A stretch of 64,000 bases of DNA from Congeria kusceri (lineage: Eukaryota > Mollusca > Bivalvia > Myida > Dreissenidae). The position numbers were made by a program, and so were the translations under genes. Positions 21,500-32,321 of the stretch are shown in pieces. The notes beneath the pieces were generated by a model, which was not told where the DNA came from, made no database searches, and saw only the letters and a program-made list of their open reading frames with translations. The number at the start of each line of letters is the position of its first letter. The first letter of the stretch is position 1. Location of the stretch: NCBI GenBank assembly GCA_027627225.1, contig CM051030.1:23533105-23597104 (forward strand). The letters are read 5' to 3'.

Positions 21500-21932
21500 A
21501 ATATTTTGAGGTATTACCCTTTTTTTCAAATTGCAATTTTCGATTTAGGTCAAATTTTTCAATACCTATATGAGGTATTGACTTGATACTCAAAGTGCTT
21601 TATCAAAGTGATGAATTTATTCTGTAGACAAGAGGTGGTAACTCTATCAAGGATTTCATTTGAGTAATTGCCCTTTTTTAACTTAGAATTTTCGCTTTAG
21701 GTCAAATTTCACACTAAGTATAAGAGGAATTGACTTAAAACTTAAAATGCTTAGTCACAGTGATGATCCCATTCTGAAGACAAGATAAGAAAACTATATC
21801 AAGGATTTTGGTGGATTTATTGCCCTTTTAAGCTCAACTTTCCAAAGAAAAAAAGTGTAGCTATTGCTGTCGCCCTAGTGTCTGCGTCAGCTTCTTCTTC
21901 GTCAGCCTCAGCATCTGCGTAAGTTAAGATTT
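21500..21932. repeat. Diverged ~165-bp core repeats and a HINE-like opening
   Basis: Two units share TGAGGTATT/AGAGGAATT…GACTT, TTTAGGTCAAATTT and CTATCAAGGATTT at about 21510 and 21670. From 21840, AGCTCAACTTTCC…GTGTAGCTATTG followed by GTCTGCGTCAGC and CATCTGCGTAAG looks like the 5' part of another HINE family. It is cut short where the CATGCCCCCGGCATC hairpin starts. Confidence 0.5.
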
Positions 21933-22600
21933 CATGCCCCCGGCATCTTGATGCAGGAGGCATATAGTGATTGTGCTGTCCGTTCTTCCGTCTGTCCGTC
22001 CTTCCGTCTGTGACAAGGTTAAGTAGATTTTACCGTTTTGTCTAGCACCAACACCACTTAATACAACACTTGGATACTTACACAGTTGTTGCTTATGACC
22101 ATTCTCTATCCACCCATACCACCCAACCTCACTGTGACCTTGACCTAATTTGCACTTATAATAATTCAAATGGGCTGTTTTTTGGTTATCTAGATTTTAC
22201 CATTTCGTCTAGCACCAACACCGCTTTCTACAACACTTGGATACTTACACAGTTTTTGCCTTTGACCATCCTCAATCCACCCATGTCACCCATATCATTT
22301 TGACCTTGATCTTATTTGGACTTATAATAATTCAAAAGTGCCATTTCTTGGTTAACTAGATTTTACCATGTCATGGAGCACCAACGCCGCTTACTACAAC
22401 ACTTGGATATTTACACAGTTGTTACTTAATACTGTTCCCAGTCTACCCTTATAACCTAACCTCACTTTGACCTTGACCTAATTTGGATATATTCAAATGG
22501 GCTATTTCTTTGTTAACTAGATTTTACCGTTTCTTCTAGTACCAGCACCGCTTACTACAGCATTTGGATACTTACACAGTTGTCACTTATGACCAAGCAC
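21933..22600 (+). mobile_element. HINE/pearl-like element P, 5' part and core
   Basis: The hairpin CATGCCCCCGGCATC / GATGCAGGAGGCAT (21933-21962) is followed by GTCCGTTCTTCCGTCTGTCC. About four units of ~170 bp then follow, with AGATTTTACCGTTT, TCTAGCACCAACACC, CTTGGATACTTACACAGTTG and CTTTGACCTTGACC. The matching 3' terminus was not found, so the element may be truncated at the next repeat. Confidence 0.6.
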
Positions 22601-22604
22601 TAAC

Positions 22605-22960
22605 CAAACAGGTTGAAGTTTTATGGTAAGGTAGTTTCTTAGGAATGGCTTGAGGGATTTCATTCAAGCTTAGAGAACTCTTTCCCTATATTAAAATGAA
22701 CTCAAAGGCCAATATGTATAACTCTAGTTTGAATTTGTCAAAATTGGGGGCCTTTTTGCACTTAGAAATTGTACATATAAGTATATGGACAGGTTAAAGT
22801 TTTTCAGTAAGCTGGTTTCTCAAGAATGGCTTGAGTGAAGTCACTCAAACTTAGAACACTTATTCCCTATTTTAAAGTGAATGAAAATTTGATAGCTCTA
22901 GTTTGAAATTTGTCAAAGTTATGGGCATTTTTACACTTAAAATGGGTGGAATGGTGGCAT
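22605..22960. repeat. Two diverged ~175-bp units
   Basis: AACAGGTTGAAGTTTTATGG and ACAGGTTAAAGTTTTTCAGT open two units about 175 bp apart. They share TTCTTAGGAATGGCTTGAG and AACTCTAGTTTGAAT. The family could not be assigned. Confidence 0.6.
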
Positions 22961-23107
22961 CAACTTTTGATATCCACTCTCTAACTTGCGAATCAATCTT
23001 CATGCATAAATACCCTAAAGCAATACTTTACTTGGGACTGCATTTATGGTGGGTTCGGTGGGGTCAAGGTCAGTGTTACTAAAAATAGAAAAAAAATCTG
23101 CTTTATA

Positions 23108-24221
23108 CACTACGTCTAGCGTGATTTCTGCCTTCTGCGACGCACCACCGTGATTCAGTCCAGCGTGACACACTACTATAGTCACCGCGATACACCATGG
23201 AACACTGTGGAACGCGGTGATGTCGCCGTGGCGAATCGCGGTGACCGCGGTGACAGTCTTAATAAAAAATGTTGATAAGAAATCGCCGTGGATCGCGGTG
23301 ATTTTAGCAAGTCATAATTTCACATTGAGCTTTTTAAAAAATATTTTACATTTTATTTCAGGTACGACCAAGAACATGGTTTTCGGAAAATACGGAACAT
23401 TATGACAAAACGGGAAAATGAAAATATGCGTCAGTCAAATCACAAAGACCTCATCAAATTCGTTGTCCGATTCTATGACAAATCTTTGCATTTTTAATAT
23501 GACTATCAAAACAATTGATTAACATGTCGGTAAAAAACGTGATTTTATAACAATGATTGACATAACCAACACCTTTGTTCTCTGTAAAAGTTCGAAAGGC
23601 GGAGCTATGCACGTGCTCTTTCATAATAGGACGATTGCCACTGAGTAACAAACACGCGATTGGTTAAGCATGTCGCTTCTCTAAACAAAAGAAGCCAATT
23701 TTATCGCCGAGAAAGGTGTTATTTTATGGTTTCTTGTCGGCTTTACTTTGAAGACGTCAAACTGTCAATTCACGCAGATTGCGAATTTTCGCGAGACTTG
23801 TATTAATGCCCTTGACTCTTTGTTTACGATTTCACAACACAACTGCGAACATGGAACTTTGGAATAAATTATCAAAATAAAAAAGAGATCAAAATAAAAA
23901 AGATTAAAGTTGCAAACTGTGATTATATTAATTGGTAAGTATCGGTTAATAGAAGACGATTTGTACTTTGCGAATAGTATACGGTCTGAAATATCGAACT
24001 GTACTTGTTCATTCACATGTACCTGTATTTCACCGCGACCCACCGCGACCGCAGTGGTCCACCGTGAGATTGATTTCCCGATAACGCCCGCGGTGCTCAC
24101 CCACTATCACCGCGATTCTATCGCGATGGAACCACCTTTTAATCGCGGTGATTTTCCACGCTGACGAAAAATTGTCCACGGTGGGTCTGTGTTTTAGGCA
24201 GAAATCACGCTAGACGTAGTG
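23108..24221 (-). mobile_element. CACTA-ended non-autonomous DNA transposon, copy 2
   Basis: This is an inverted, near-identical copy of 1595-2691, with the same 26-bp termini and flanking TA (23106-23107, 24222-24223). It is 1114 bp against 1097 bp. The 17-bp difference is explained by a direct duplication of ATCAAAATAAAAAAGAG near 23873. Only a handful of substitutions are visible, so the two copies are young or recently homogenised. It is inserted in a different repeat from copy 1, so this is not a segmental duplication of flanks. Confidence 0.88.
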
Positions 24222-24399
24222 TAACTCAAGACCAAATTGAAATATTTTAATAACATTCAATTAATAGATACTGTAATATGAGACATTGCATGACACTGCA
24301 TATGGGGTTAGTTGGGTCAAGGTAAAGGTCACTGTTTTTAAATTTATAAAAATTATTCCACTCAGTAACTTGAGAAAGAAATTTATTTTGTTTAATTGG

Positions 24400-25380
24400 C
24401 CCCTACTATACAGTTTGTTTTAGAAAAAATGCCAGAAACTCTGACAAGCACAAGAAAGTTAAACGTGCTGTCTTCTGACAGCTCTTTTTTTGTGCAAAAT
24501 AGGCAAAAATTGCATTTTTTCTTGAAATAGAATTTATTTTTAGACCATTCGTGACCAAACTTACACAGTTTTTGTGTGACCAAAAGATCTCAGCAGATGC
24601 CAAAGATGAATTATGGCCCCTTGTTTGTAGAAAAATATAGAGACCTTATTTTCTTCCAATTTTGACCAAACTTCCACAAGCAGAAGCCAACAATGGCCAT
24701 ATTGGGCCTCAAACACTGGTGTTATCGCCCCTTTGTTTATGGAAAAAAAAATGCCTTTTTCCTGCATGGATATTATAGTTTTCATTCAATCTTGTTCAGA
24801 CTTCCACAGGTTTTGTATGGCCATAACATCTCAGCACATGCAGCAATCAAGACAGACCAGGCAACAAACACTGGAGTTATTATCACTTAATTGTGAAAAT
24901 TTATGCAAAACTGGTCTTGATGCAAGACAGGGACTTCATTTTCAACCAGTCTTAACCAAACTTGCACAAGTTGTCTATGACCATTAGATATAAAGCGAAT
25001 TTGAAAATAAGAAGGGTAAATAGCAATACACTGCACTCTTTGGAAAACATGACATGACTTTTGCGTAGTCGTCGCCATTATCTTTCAGAACTGTAGCAAA
25101 GACACTATTCCTCCAAAATTGCATGCAAGAAGTTTGATACCAGGGTAAAGAAAATATACCTAGGTCCTTAATATGACCATAAGTTGTTTGTTTGCTTTTG
25201 ACAAGCAATGGCCTGCCAAGGATCAGAGTAAAACATGTTATGAGAGTTAATCAGCTAGACAAATTATTGCATTATGACATTTCCACATTTGTTCAAGCCC
25301 ATCACATCAGTAAGGCTTTCATCTTTGCCACTACTCAGGGGAGCCCTTTGTGCCATCATGGCCCTCCTGTTATTTTCTTC
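24400..25380 (+). mobile_element. HINE of the AGCTCACC family: H4-type core with 3' end
   Basis: Core units contain TTGACCAAACTTCCACAAG/TGCACAGTT-type lines, ATGACCAT, ATCTCAGCAGATGC and AACACTGGTGTTAT followed by GCCCCTTTGTTTATGG. The 3' end carries a hairpin, GTGCCATCATGGCCCTCCTG, then TTATTTT near 25378. The 5' terminus is missing. The same core occurs at 46914, 55442 and 59835. Confidence 0.6.
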
Positions 25381-26115
25381 ACATAAGAACACTGAACGAG
25401 CTATTAGCATCACTCATATTTTACTAATAAAACGTTTATTACCACTGTATTTAAGGTGAGTTATGATAAGGCCTACCTTTCTAATTGCCAAATTGTCCAT
25501 AATAACATGTCAGGGTTATTATGTGGTCATTAAGGTGAAAGCGTACAATTTGATTTTATTTTGCTTGTTCTAATATAAAATTTTAAAACTATGGTATTTT
25601 CAACAGGTTTGCAAAACTTTCTGCAAAATTTAAAAACATACCATAATGGGTCTTTAGTGCTAAGTTATTTGGACGAGTCGATAAGATCCATCGGACGCTC
25701 TGATATTGAACATTGCATTAACATTTTCAATAACCATAGTACTAACAAATGTTATGTCAGTTATTGAATTTTATTTATGATTTGTAATGTTCAAAATTGA
25801 AGACATATGTTCATATAGACGATCTCAATAAACCTTTCGAATCTGTTCTGTCTAATTTAAACTTGTGTTTCTATAAACATTTGAAAATAGTGAGTTGTGC
25901 CCAGTGTTGCGCAATAGCAAACAACCGCATTGCGCATTTAGACTGTATTATTTTATTCTGTATATCATTCTTTAATTTGCAAATATGGAAAACCTTAAAA
26001 GAAGTTTTGGAAATTTTCTGTTTAAAATGCGTCCATTTAGAATACTGCATTTCTGATAGGATAGTACAGTATATTTATGAGTAGATTTTGAAGATTTATT
26101 ATATATTACCTGCAG
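25381..26115. other. Spacer or intron before Ig exon
   Basis: No exon was recognised. The frame at 25797-26084 has no domain signature. Confidence 0.45.
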
Positions 26116-26454
26116 GGACAACCTTGGAACAGCAAGTTGACATCAGTCCATCGCCTGTGGCAACCGTTGTTGAAGGTCAGAATCTGACTCTGGTGTGTTC
26201 AAAGAAAGTTGCTGGAAAGGTGTCTCTAGTTCTTTGGAATGAAAACAGCCTTGCTGTGTGCTCAGTACCAACGCTGACATGTTCCTGTATTGAAACCGGT
26301 GCATCAGCCTTGTACCATGTGATATGCAATTCCAATGATGTTTCTTTAACTGTGACTGGTGTAAACCGCAGCAAGAATAATAATGTTTGGAAATGTGAGA
26401 TGAGGATTGACTCCGTATTTAACAGCAGTGGAACAACTGAGATTGCAGTTCAAG
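26116..26454 (+). CDS. Immunoglobulin-like domain exon (partial gene)
   Basis: An open 113-codon segment is bounded by TACCTGCAG| and CAAG|GTAAAC, both good splice sites, and enters and leaves in phase 1, the usual phase of exons encoding whole Ig domains. Domain signs, in order: VVEGQNLTLVC (B strand with the first Cys), SLVLWNENSLAVC (C strand Trp), a Cys-rich loop TCSC, VSLTVTGVNRS (E strand), NVWKCEM (F strand Cys) and TTEIAVQ (G strand). The canonical D-x-G-x-Y-x-C is weakened to NNNVWKC. NLT, NRS and NSS are N-glycosylation sequons, so an extracellular role is likely. Sister exons were not found in the window. It belongs to a cell-surface or secreted Ig-superfamily gene; the family is unknown. 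It could also be a stray exon. Confidence 0.6.
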
Positions 26455-27632
26455 GTAAACTTATTACATACTTCATTATTAACTTAACAAAATTAAACAT
26501 TAATTCCAGCACCTACCCTACCTGTATATTATACCTTAACTGATAAATGTATAGGTTATAGTTTTCTGATTCGCACAATTATATGGCATCGCAAATAATG
26601 AACAAATTTATATACACCATCGACTTATTTCCTGGATCCCTCTAAAACATAACGTCTGCAGTTTATAATATAACACTAAATGTCTATACAATTAAGACAG
26701 TATGAGCCTTGATAAACACTTAACACTAGCCAATGTACATGTAACGTTACCTATTTTCACGACCTGTTATCTATCAAACTAATTCGCCTGGGAGGTGCGA
26801 GTACATATGCGTTAAGAAACACTTCCTAGGTAGAGAGGAAGCTCAATGTTCCAGGTGACAAGTAGATGATGTAAGTCATATACTCATTTTATATGTTTAT
26901 CAGAGGACCACTTTAATATTAACATGGAAAAAGTATGGGGTATGTAATTTTACTCTAGGGAATTCAACTGAAGAGGAGTGTTGTTTTTTTTATAAAAACA
27001 CACCGACCATAATAAATAAAACAGAAAAACGACTCACTATTTACTACTAGATATGACATCTGACGAACTAATATGAAGTGGACGTTTGGATTTTTTGCTT
27101 TTGGGGAAACTTTAATATATTAAAGAATGTAAACGTATTAATACATTACTTACAGTTTAAATCCGTTATTAAGAATACAAAGACAAGAAAAGCAGTACAT
27201 ATCTATAATCAAGGATAACAATATAACTGATAATGATATTGATTTGTTATTAATGAAATTGATAAATTGTTGTTCCAGTTTATATGTTTATGATAAATTT
27301 TAGCTTTTTGTTCGTTTAAGTGTATTCATAATAGAATATTTAATTTATGGCGAGAGTAGCAAATCTGTTCCAATAGTCTCGAACACTAGAATAATCTCGA
27401 GACACTTTGAAGTGGTTTTAACCTAATCAATACCGATCTATTTCGGAAGTTCAATCGAAGAATGAGTATATACTCGTTCATACGTGCGTTTAATCCAAAC
27501 AAGTTATTGTTACGGCAGTTATCGATCCATGTTGAAGCTGCTACGTTACAGATTGGGAAATGGACAAAAATGTTTAAAATATAGTATAATACTATATTAT
27601 TAGACATAGATCTACGAAAGCCGTGTGGTGAC
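26455..27632. other. Likely intron or intergenic sequence
   Basis: AT-rich with no second Ig exon visible. The minus frame at 27386-27652 has no domain. Confidence 0.4.
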
Positions 27633-27985
27633 TTCAGACTTTCACAGTTCAACGTTCACACTTCACACTTGATAATACTCTATACAGTATATTATATCTA
27701 TAGTATACAATGGTTCACACTTCATACTTTGCACTTCATACTTCACACTTCATAGTTTGCACTTCATACTTCACACTTTGTACTTCATAGTTCACACTTC
27801 ACAATTCATACTTCGTGATTCACACATCATGAATCACACTTAACGATTCACAATTCACATCGTTCACATTTCATAGTTCACAATTCACACTTTGTGATTC
27901 ACACTTCATGATTCACACTTTACGATTCACACTTCACAGTTCACAATTCACTTTTCACAATTCAAAGTTCTTAGTTCATACTGCA
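27633..27985. repeat. Degenerate TTCACACTT/TTCATA minisatellite
   Basis: About 35 imperfect repeats of a 9-10 bp unit (TTCACACTT, TTCATACTT, TTCACAATT, TTCACGATT) run through this stretch, broken by one AT-rich insert near 27670-27710. It ends about 270 bp upstream of the signal-peptide exon. Confidence 0.8.
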
Positions 27986-28256
27986 TTACTGAGTGTTTCA
28001 GAATTCACAGAACCAATCAGTGCTCGACGGTGACGTAATTAAACAAAGTTCTCTTGTTTTCTTAGTTATTTGTGAAAATTGTTAACTATAAGGCATCTGA
28101 ACTTTTTATATTTATGATCAGTAGCACATTTCTGTAGTTATCGGGGATAACTGTTATAGCTATATCATAGAATCAACAGCCCTGCGTTGCCAGCAGTAGA
28201 TGTTGCTCTTGTATTCTGAAGTTTAAAACAAGCTGAACGGGTGGATTTTTGTATTG

Positions 28257-28310
28257 ATGGCGAAAATGGACACATTATTTCTGTTGATACTGGTTGCCAG
28301 TACCTTGAAA
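28257..28310 (+). CDS. Putative signal-peptide first exon
   Basis: ATG opens an 18-codon segment, MAKMDTLFLLILVASTLK, ending at AAA|GTAAAT, a good donor in phase 0. It has the charged start, hydrophobic core and small residues of a secretory signal peptide. It lies downstream of the Ig exon on the same strand, so it would begin a separate gene rather than belong to that one. A second ATG three codons in (28266) could also serve. No following exon was recognised before 28800. Short signal-like frames occur by chance, so this is tentative. Confidence 0.35.
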
Positions 28311-28801
28311 GTAAATGTCTCAGTTGTCTAATTGTTTCAGGGAAAACAGGTCAATTATAACAATCAGCGCTTACACATTTTTAAAGGGTTGTACGTAACT
28401 TCTTCAACTGTGATGCTTAGCTGTACCTAATTAGTGTACGACATTATCAAATAAGCTTTGCGGATGGTCTGTCGTTCTTAGTTGTTGTAGGAATAAATAA
28501 AGCGTGAAACTATTTACCAAAATTGTTCAAACCATGTTCAACACAATATTCAAAGACCATACTTTCTATATTGAAAACCTTACAAACGCTTTAATTTAAA
28601 TCCTTGTTTGTCAAAACAAATCTCTAGCTAGGTGAGCGCTGCTTGGTCTTTTTTTAATAATATGTTTCAACAAGGAAAATTTGGCTCGTTTGAGTCATCT
28701 GAACATTAGAGCATTTTATCAAGGGATGATAGGAAAAATAAGTGATTCAATGTTGATTTTGTCTATGTATTTTATTATTTATGAACGCTAGAACATTTTT
28801 A
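28311..28801. other. Spacer or intron
   Basis: No exon or repeat was recognised. Confidence 0.4.
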
Positions 28802-29860
28802 TACCCCCACCAGCACAACAAAGTTGTAAGGGGGGTAAACTGGAATCAGCTTGTCTGTCTGTCCGTCTTTCCGGTTGTCCGTCCGTTTATCCGTCTGAAC
28901 GTGTAGTTTTTTCGTCCGAAGCATAACTTTCAAACCCTTGCAACAACTTCAAACTTCAAACATAGATAGATGGTTGTTAGGCCGAGTACAGTGCCCAAAA
29001 CATTATAACTCAAGCTGAATTATTGACAGAGGTATTCCCCTTTGTCAGTTTTCCTTGTCCGGCCATTTTCTCAAAAACTACTGAAGGGGTTGACCTCAAA
29101 CCTAATACATGGATACATACATAATACATGGATAGATTGTTGTTAGGCAGAGTGCAGTGCTAAAAAACTATAACTCTAGCTTCATAATTTATAAAGTTAT
29201 TTCCTTTTGTCAATTTTTCTGATATGGCCATCTTATATATGACCGGAGCATAACTTATAAATACTTATAGAAACCAAACTCAAACTTCATACATGGATAG
29301 ATGGTTGTCAGTCGTAGTGCAGTACACAAGATTTATAACTCTAGCTGCATTATGTATTGAATTATTCCCTTTGTCAATTTTCCTACATATGGTCATTTTT
29401 ATAAACTTTTCCGGAGCATAACTTTTTAACCTTTATAGATATCAACTTCAAACTTCATATATGGATAGATATTTGTCAGGTGTAGGTAGTGCAGTGCACA
29501 CGATTTATAAGTCTAGCTGCTTATTTATGGAGTTATTCCCCTTTGCCAGTTTTTCTTGTCCGGCCAGTTTCTCACAAATTACTAAAGGAATTAAACTCAA
29601 ACTGTATACATGGATAAATGGTTCTTAGGCGTAGTGCTGTGCTTAAGATTTATAACTCTAGCTATATAACATGTACGATTTACGGACTTATTTCTCTTTG
29701 TCAATTTTTCATTTTCCGGCCATTTGCTCAAAAGCTACTGAAGGGATTGACCTCACATTTCATACATGGATAGATGTTTGTTATGTGCAGTGCATAAGAA
29801 TTATAACTCTAGCTGCATTATGTACGGAGTTATTACACTTGTTAATTTATTTTTTTAGTT
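28802..29860 (+). mobile_element. HINE/pearl-like element K, 5' end and six core units
   Basis: The hairpin TACCCCCACCAGCACAAC / GTTGTAAGGGGGGTA (28802-28837) is followed by TTGTCTGTCTGTCCGTC and TTGTCCGTCCG. About six units of ~165 bp then follow, with CCGGAGCATAACTTT, CTTCAAACTTCATACATGG, ATAGATGGTTGTTAGG and TTATAACTCTAGCTGCATTA. The mirrored GGTGGGGGTA expected near the 3' end was not found, so the copy is probably 3'-truncated. Confidence 0.65.
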
Positions 29861-30084
29861 TAACATATACATTTTAACACCTCAAAACTACATGTTGCGT
29901 ATGTCTACATCCTTGAGACAAAGCTGCATACGGGTTTTTTTGAGCCATGACAGTGGTAGTTCTAGTTACAATATTTCCTATATGTGTGAGAATGACGTTC
30001 AGATCAAAGTACATGCAGCTGAGGCAAATATATTGAAGCGTCCTAGTGCCACAGTTTAAATTATTTTTGTATTCCATTATCTCA

Positions 30085-30281
30085 TAATTAGGAAATACTA
30101 AGTCCTAATTAGGAAATACTTAGTCCTAATTAGGAGATAGTATCTCATAATTAGGAGATAGCATGTCCTAATCAGGACTTAGTATCTTGTAATTAGGACT
30201 TAGTATCTTCTAATTAGGACTTTTTATCTCCCCTTATTAGGACACAGTCTCTCCTAATTAGGACTTAGTATCTGCTAATTA
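30085..30281. repeat. Ten TAATTA palindromes at 21-bp spacing
   Basis: TAATTA or a one-base variant starts at 30085, 30106, 30127, 30148, 30169, 30190, 30211, 30234, 30255 and 30276. The spacing is 21 bp except one step of 23. The fuller unit is a palindrome, TCCTAATTAGGA, linked by GATAGTATCT/ACTTAGTATC-type spacers. TAATTA is the core site of many homeodomain proteins, and 21 bp is two turns of B-DNA. It may be a plain palindromic satellite; a regulatory role is only a possibility. Confidence 0.85.
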
Positions 30282-30289
30282 TGAGAATA

Positions 30290-31945
30290 TGAATACAAAC
30301 ATGCTATAGACTGTGGCATTTGGACTCTCCCGTACAAATATGAACTAATCTGAAAAACCAAGAATACTACGAGAGTGAATCAAGGATGAATTGGCCTAAT
30401 ATTCTTTAATGTCACAGAAGCCTACGTCTTCGTTATAGCTCTTTTTATGTTTAGTGTACCATGACAAGTTGGAATCAAACATTGATTTTGAGTAAGAATG
30501 TACTCATCTGTGTGAGGCCCAATTTGTGACCTTGACCTTGAAGGTAGGTCAAGAAGAGATTAGTGAAGTTTGAAATATGAATCAGAACATTAATACCGTG
30601 AATACTCTGGTCACAACAAAATCAATTAGTGTCATTAAAAGAAGATTACTAAACTTCTCCCACTTTCAAATATACTCTAAGTGTGACATGTTCATTGCGT
30701 TTTATGCTAATCAGAAGGAACAGTTAATACACCTTTCCAGAGTAGACATTAGCCAGTCTAAGCAGTTTATCAGTTCTAAAGAATGCAATTAACCTTTAAC
30801 TCTCATTACAAAAAATGATTGTGGCTAATCTGGGCATTTCAACACAACACGTTCACACGCAATGCGTGGGATAAAAAACACTGCTGTTGTAATATTAAAT
30901 TTTAAAGATTCCATTTATTCGACCCATACGATGCACGTGTGACAAGTTTTATGAAATGACATGTAAGTAATTAAGACACATCGTTAAATGAATACTCGTC
31001 AATGGGCTTGATGAAAATAAATTTTTAAAAAGACAAATATTCTGCTCGAAAATATATATTTCAGTTAAATTAGCGTTCTTTTTATTGTTTACATATAAAA
31101 TATAGATGACCATCTGAATATGCTCCATATTCTCTACTATATTCGAAAAGACAAACTGGAAATATTGTGCAAACCATGAAAGTAAAGACCATATTTTTAG
31201 TTGGCCATGTTGCTTTTCACTGAGATACAGAGGGTGTGTAGATGGGTAGAGGCTGGGAGGGGCAGGGCGGGCGTTATTAAAGCAGTAAGTGAGCCCAATG
31301 TTTCGCTCTAAATAAAATAGCGGAATCATACAGACAGACCACTATTCTGGGATGTTTCTAATAGTAACTAGGGGGTTGCTTTACATTTTACAAGAGACAT
31401 GTATGTGTGTGCACCCTTTTGCTTAAAGCAAATTTTTCTCAATCATAATTTTAGATAAGTCTAATAATTATAAAAATAAATAGTTATTGCACAGGTTTTT
31501 TTTCGAAGCCGCACCTAAGTCCAAGCTGTCTATCAAAGGTGTGATGAATTGGCAGTCGTCGCTCGGTTAACTATTCACACCTTCTGGTTTACCAATTTAT
31601 GACGCGTGGACAAATCATCAGCATGAAGAGGATATACAGTAGAGTTATAATTGTGAGTAAACAAACTGCTGAAAAATTTGCCACCTTTACAATCAAGTTA
31701 AGTCAGTTTTATTCGGCATAAACTATTGTACGTAGAAAAACAACAAAAAGGGAACATAATGACAGAGTAAATCCATATGATGAATAGTATGTTACAAAGC
31801 TGGTATGAATAAAATACGATGCAAATTAAGTAAACCAAAACATCAAGTTATTGCTATGAAATCACTATACTCAATATATTTATATTTAACAATTTAAAGA
31901 AATGTGTGCGTAAGTAAAATGTTCTGTCTATCTGTAATATAAAAT
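30290..31945. other. No gene recognised
   Basis: AT-rich. Frames at 30577-30792 (plus) and 30949-31329 (minus) show no domain, signal or splice context. Confidence 0.5.
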
Positions 31946-32225
31946 ATATATACATATATGTGTGTGTGTGTATGTACATGTATATCCCTCAAGAAGGTCA
32001 TCTATGCGAAACGAAATTATAGATCTATATAATATGGAAGAAATTGTAATTTTGCCAAATGATTAGAAGATCTTAAAAACAATGATATATAATAGAACTG
32101 GTAATATTAGTAAAAAAATACCTATACAAGTATGTTATGTATGTAATTCAGTATGTATATCAATCAAGAGGATCATCTACACGAAACAAAACGATCTGGA
32201 AGGAATTATAATTTTGGCAACTGAT
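31946..32225. repeat. (TA/TG)n microsatellite and a ~175-bp-offset direct repeat
   Basis: A TATATATACATATATGTGTG run at 31946-31985 leads into ATCATCTA.GCGAAAC-type sequence near 31997. This recurs, diverged, near 32170 together with GGAAG(A/G)AATT.TAATTTTG. It looks like two copies of a dispersed sequence; the family is unknown. Confidence 0.55.
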
Positions 32226-32321
32226 TGGTACTTAAAAAGTAATATATTATATTAAACTCGTAATGCTATTTAAGCAAAACATGTATTTACATCACACTAT
32301 TAATGTAAGGTATTTGCAGAT

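Noticed and set aside
26116..28310. Ig exon and signal-peptide exon as one gene
   Set aside because: The signal exon lies downstream of the Ig exon on the same strand and exits in phase 0, while the Ig exon needs phase 1.
30949..31329. 126-codon minus-strand ORF as a gene
   Set aside because: There is no domain, signal or splice context, and the low-complexity, hydrophobic composition is what AT-rich noncoding DNA gives.
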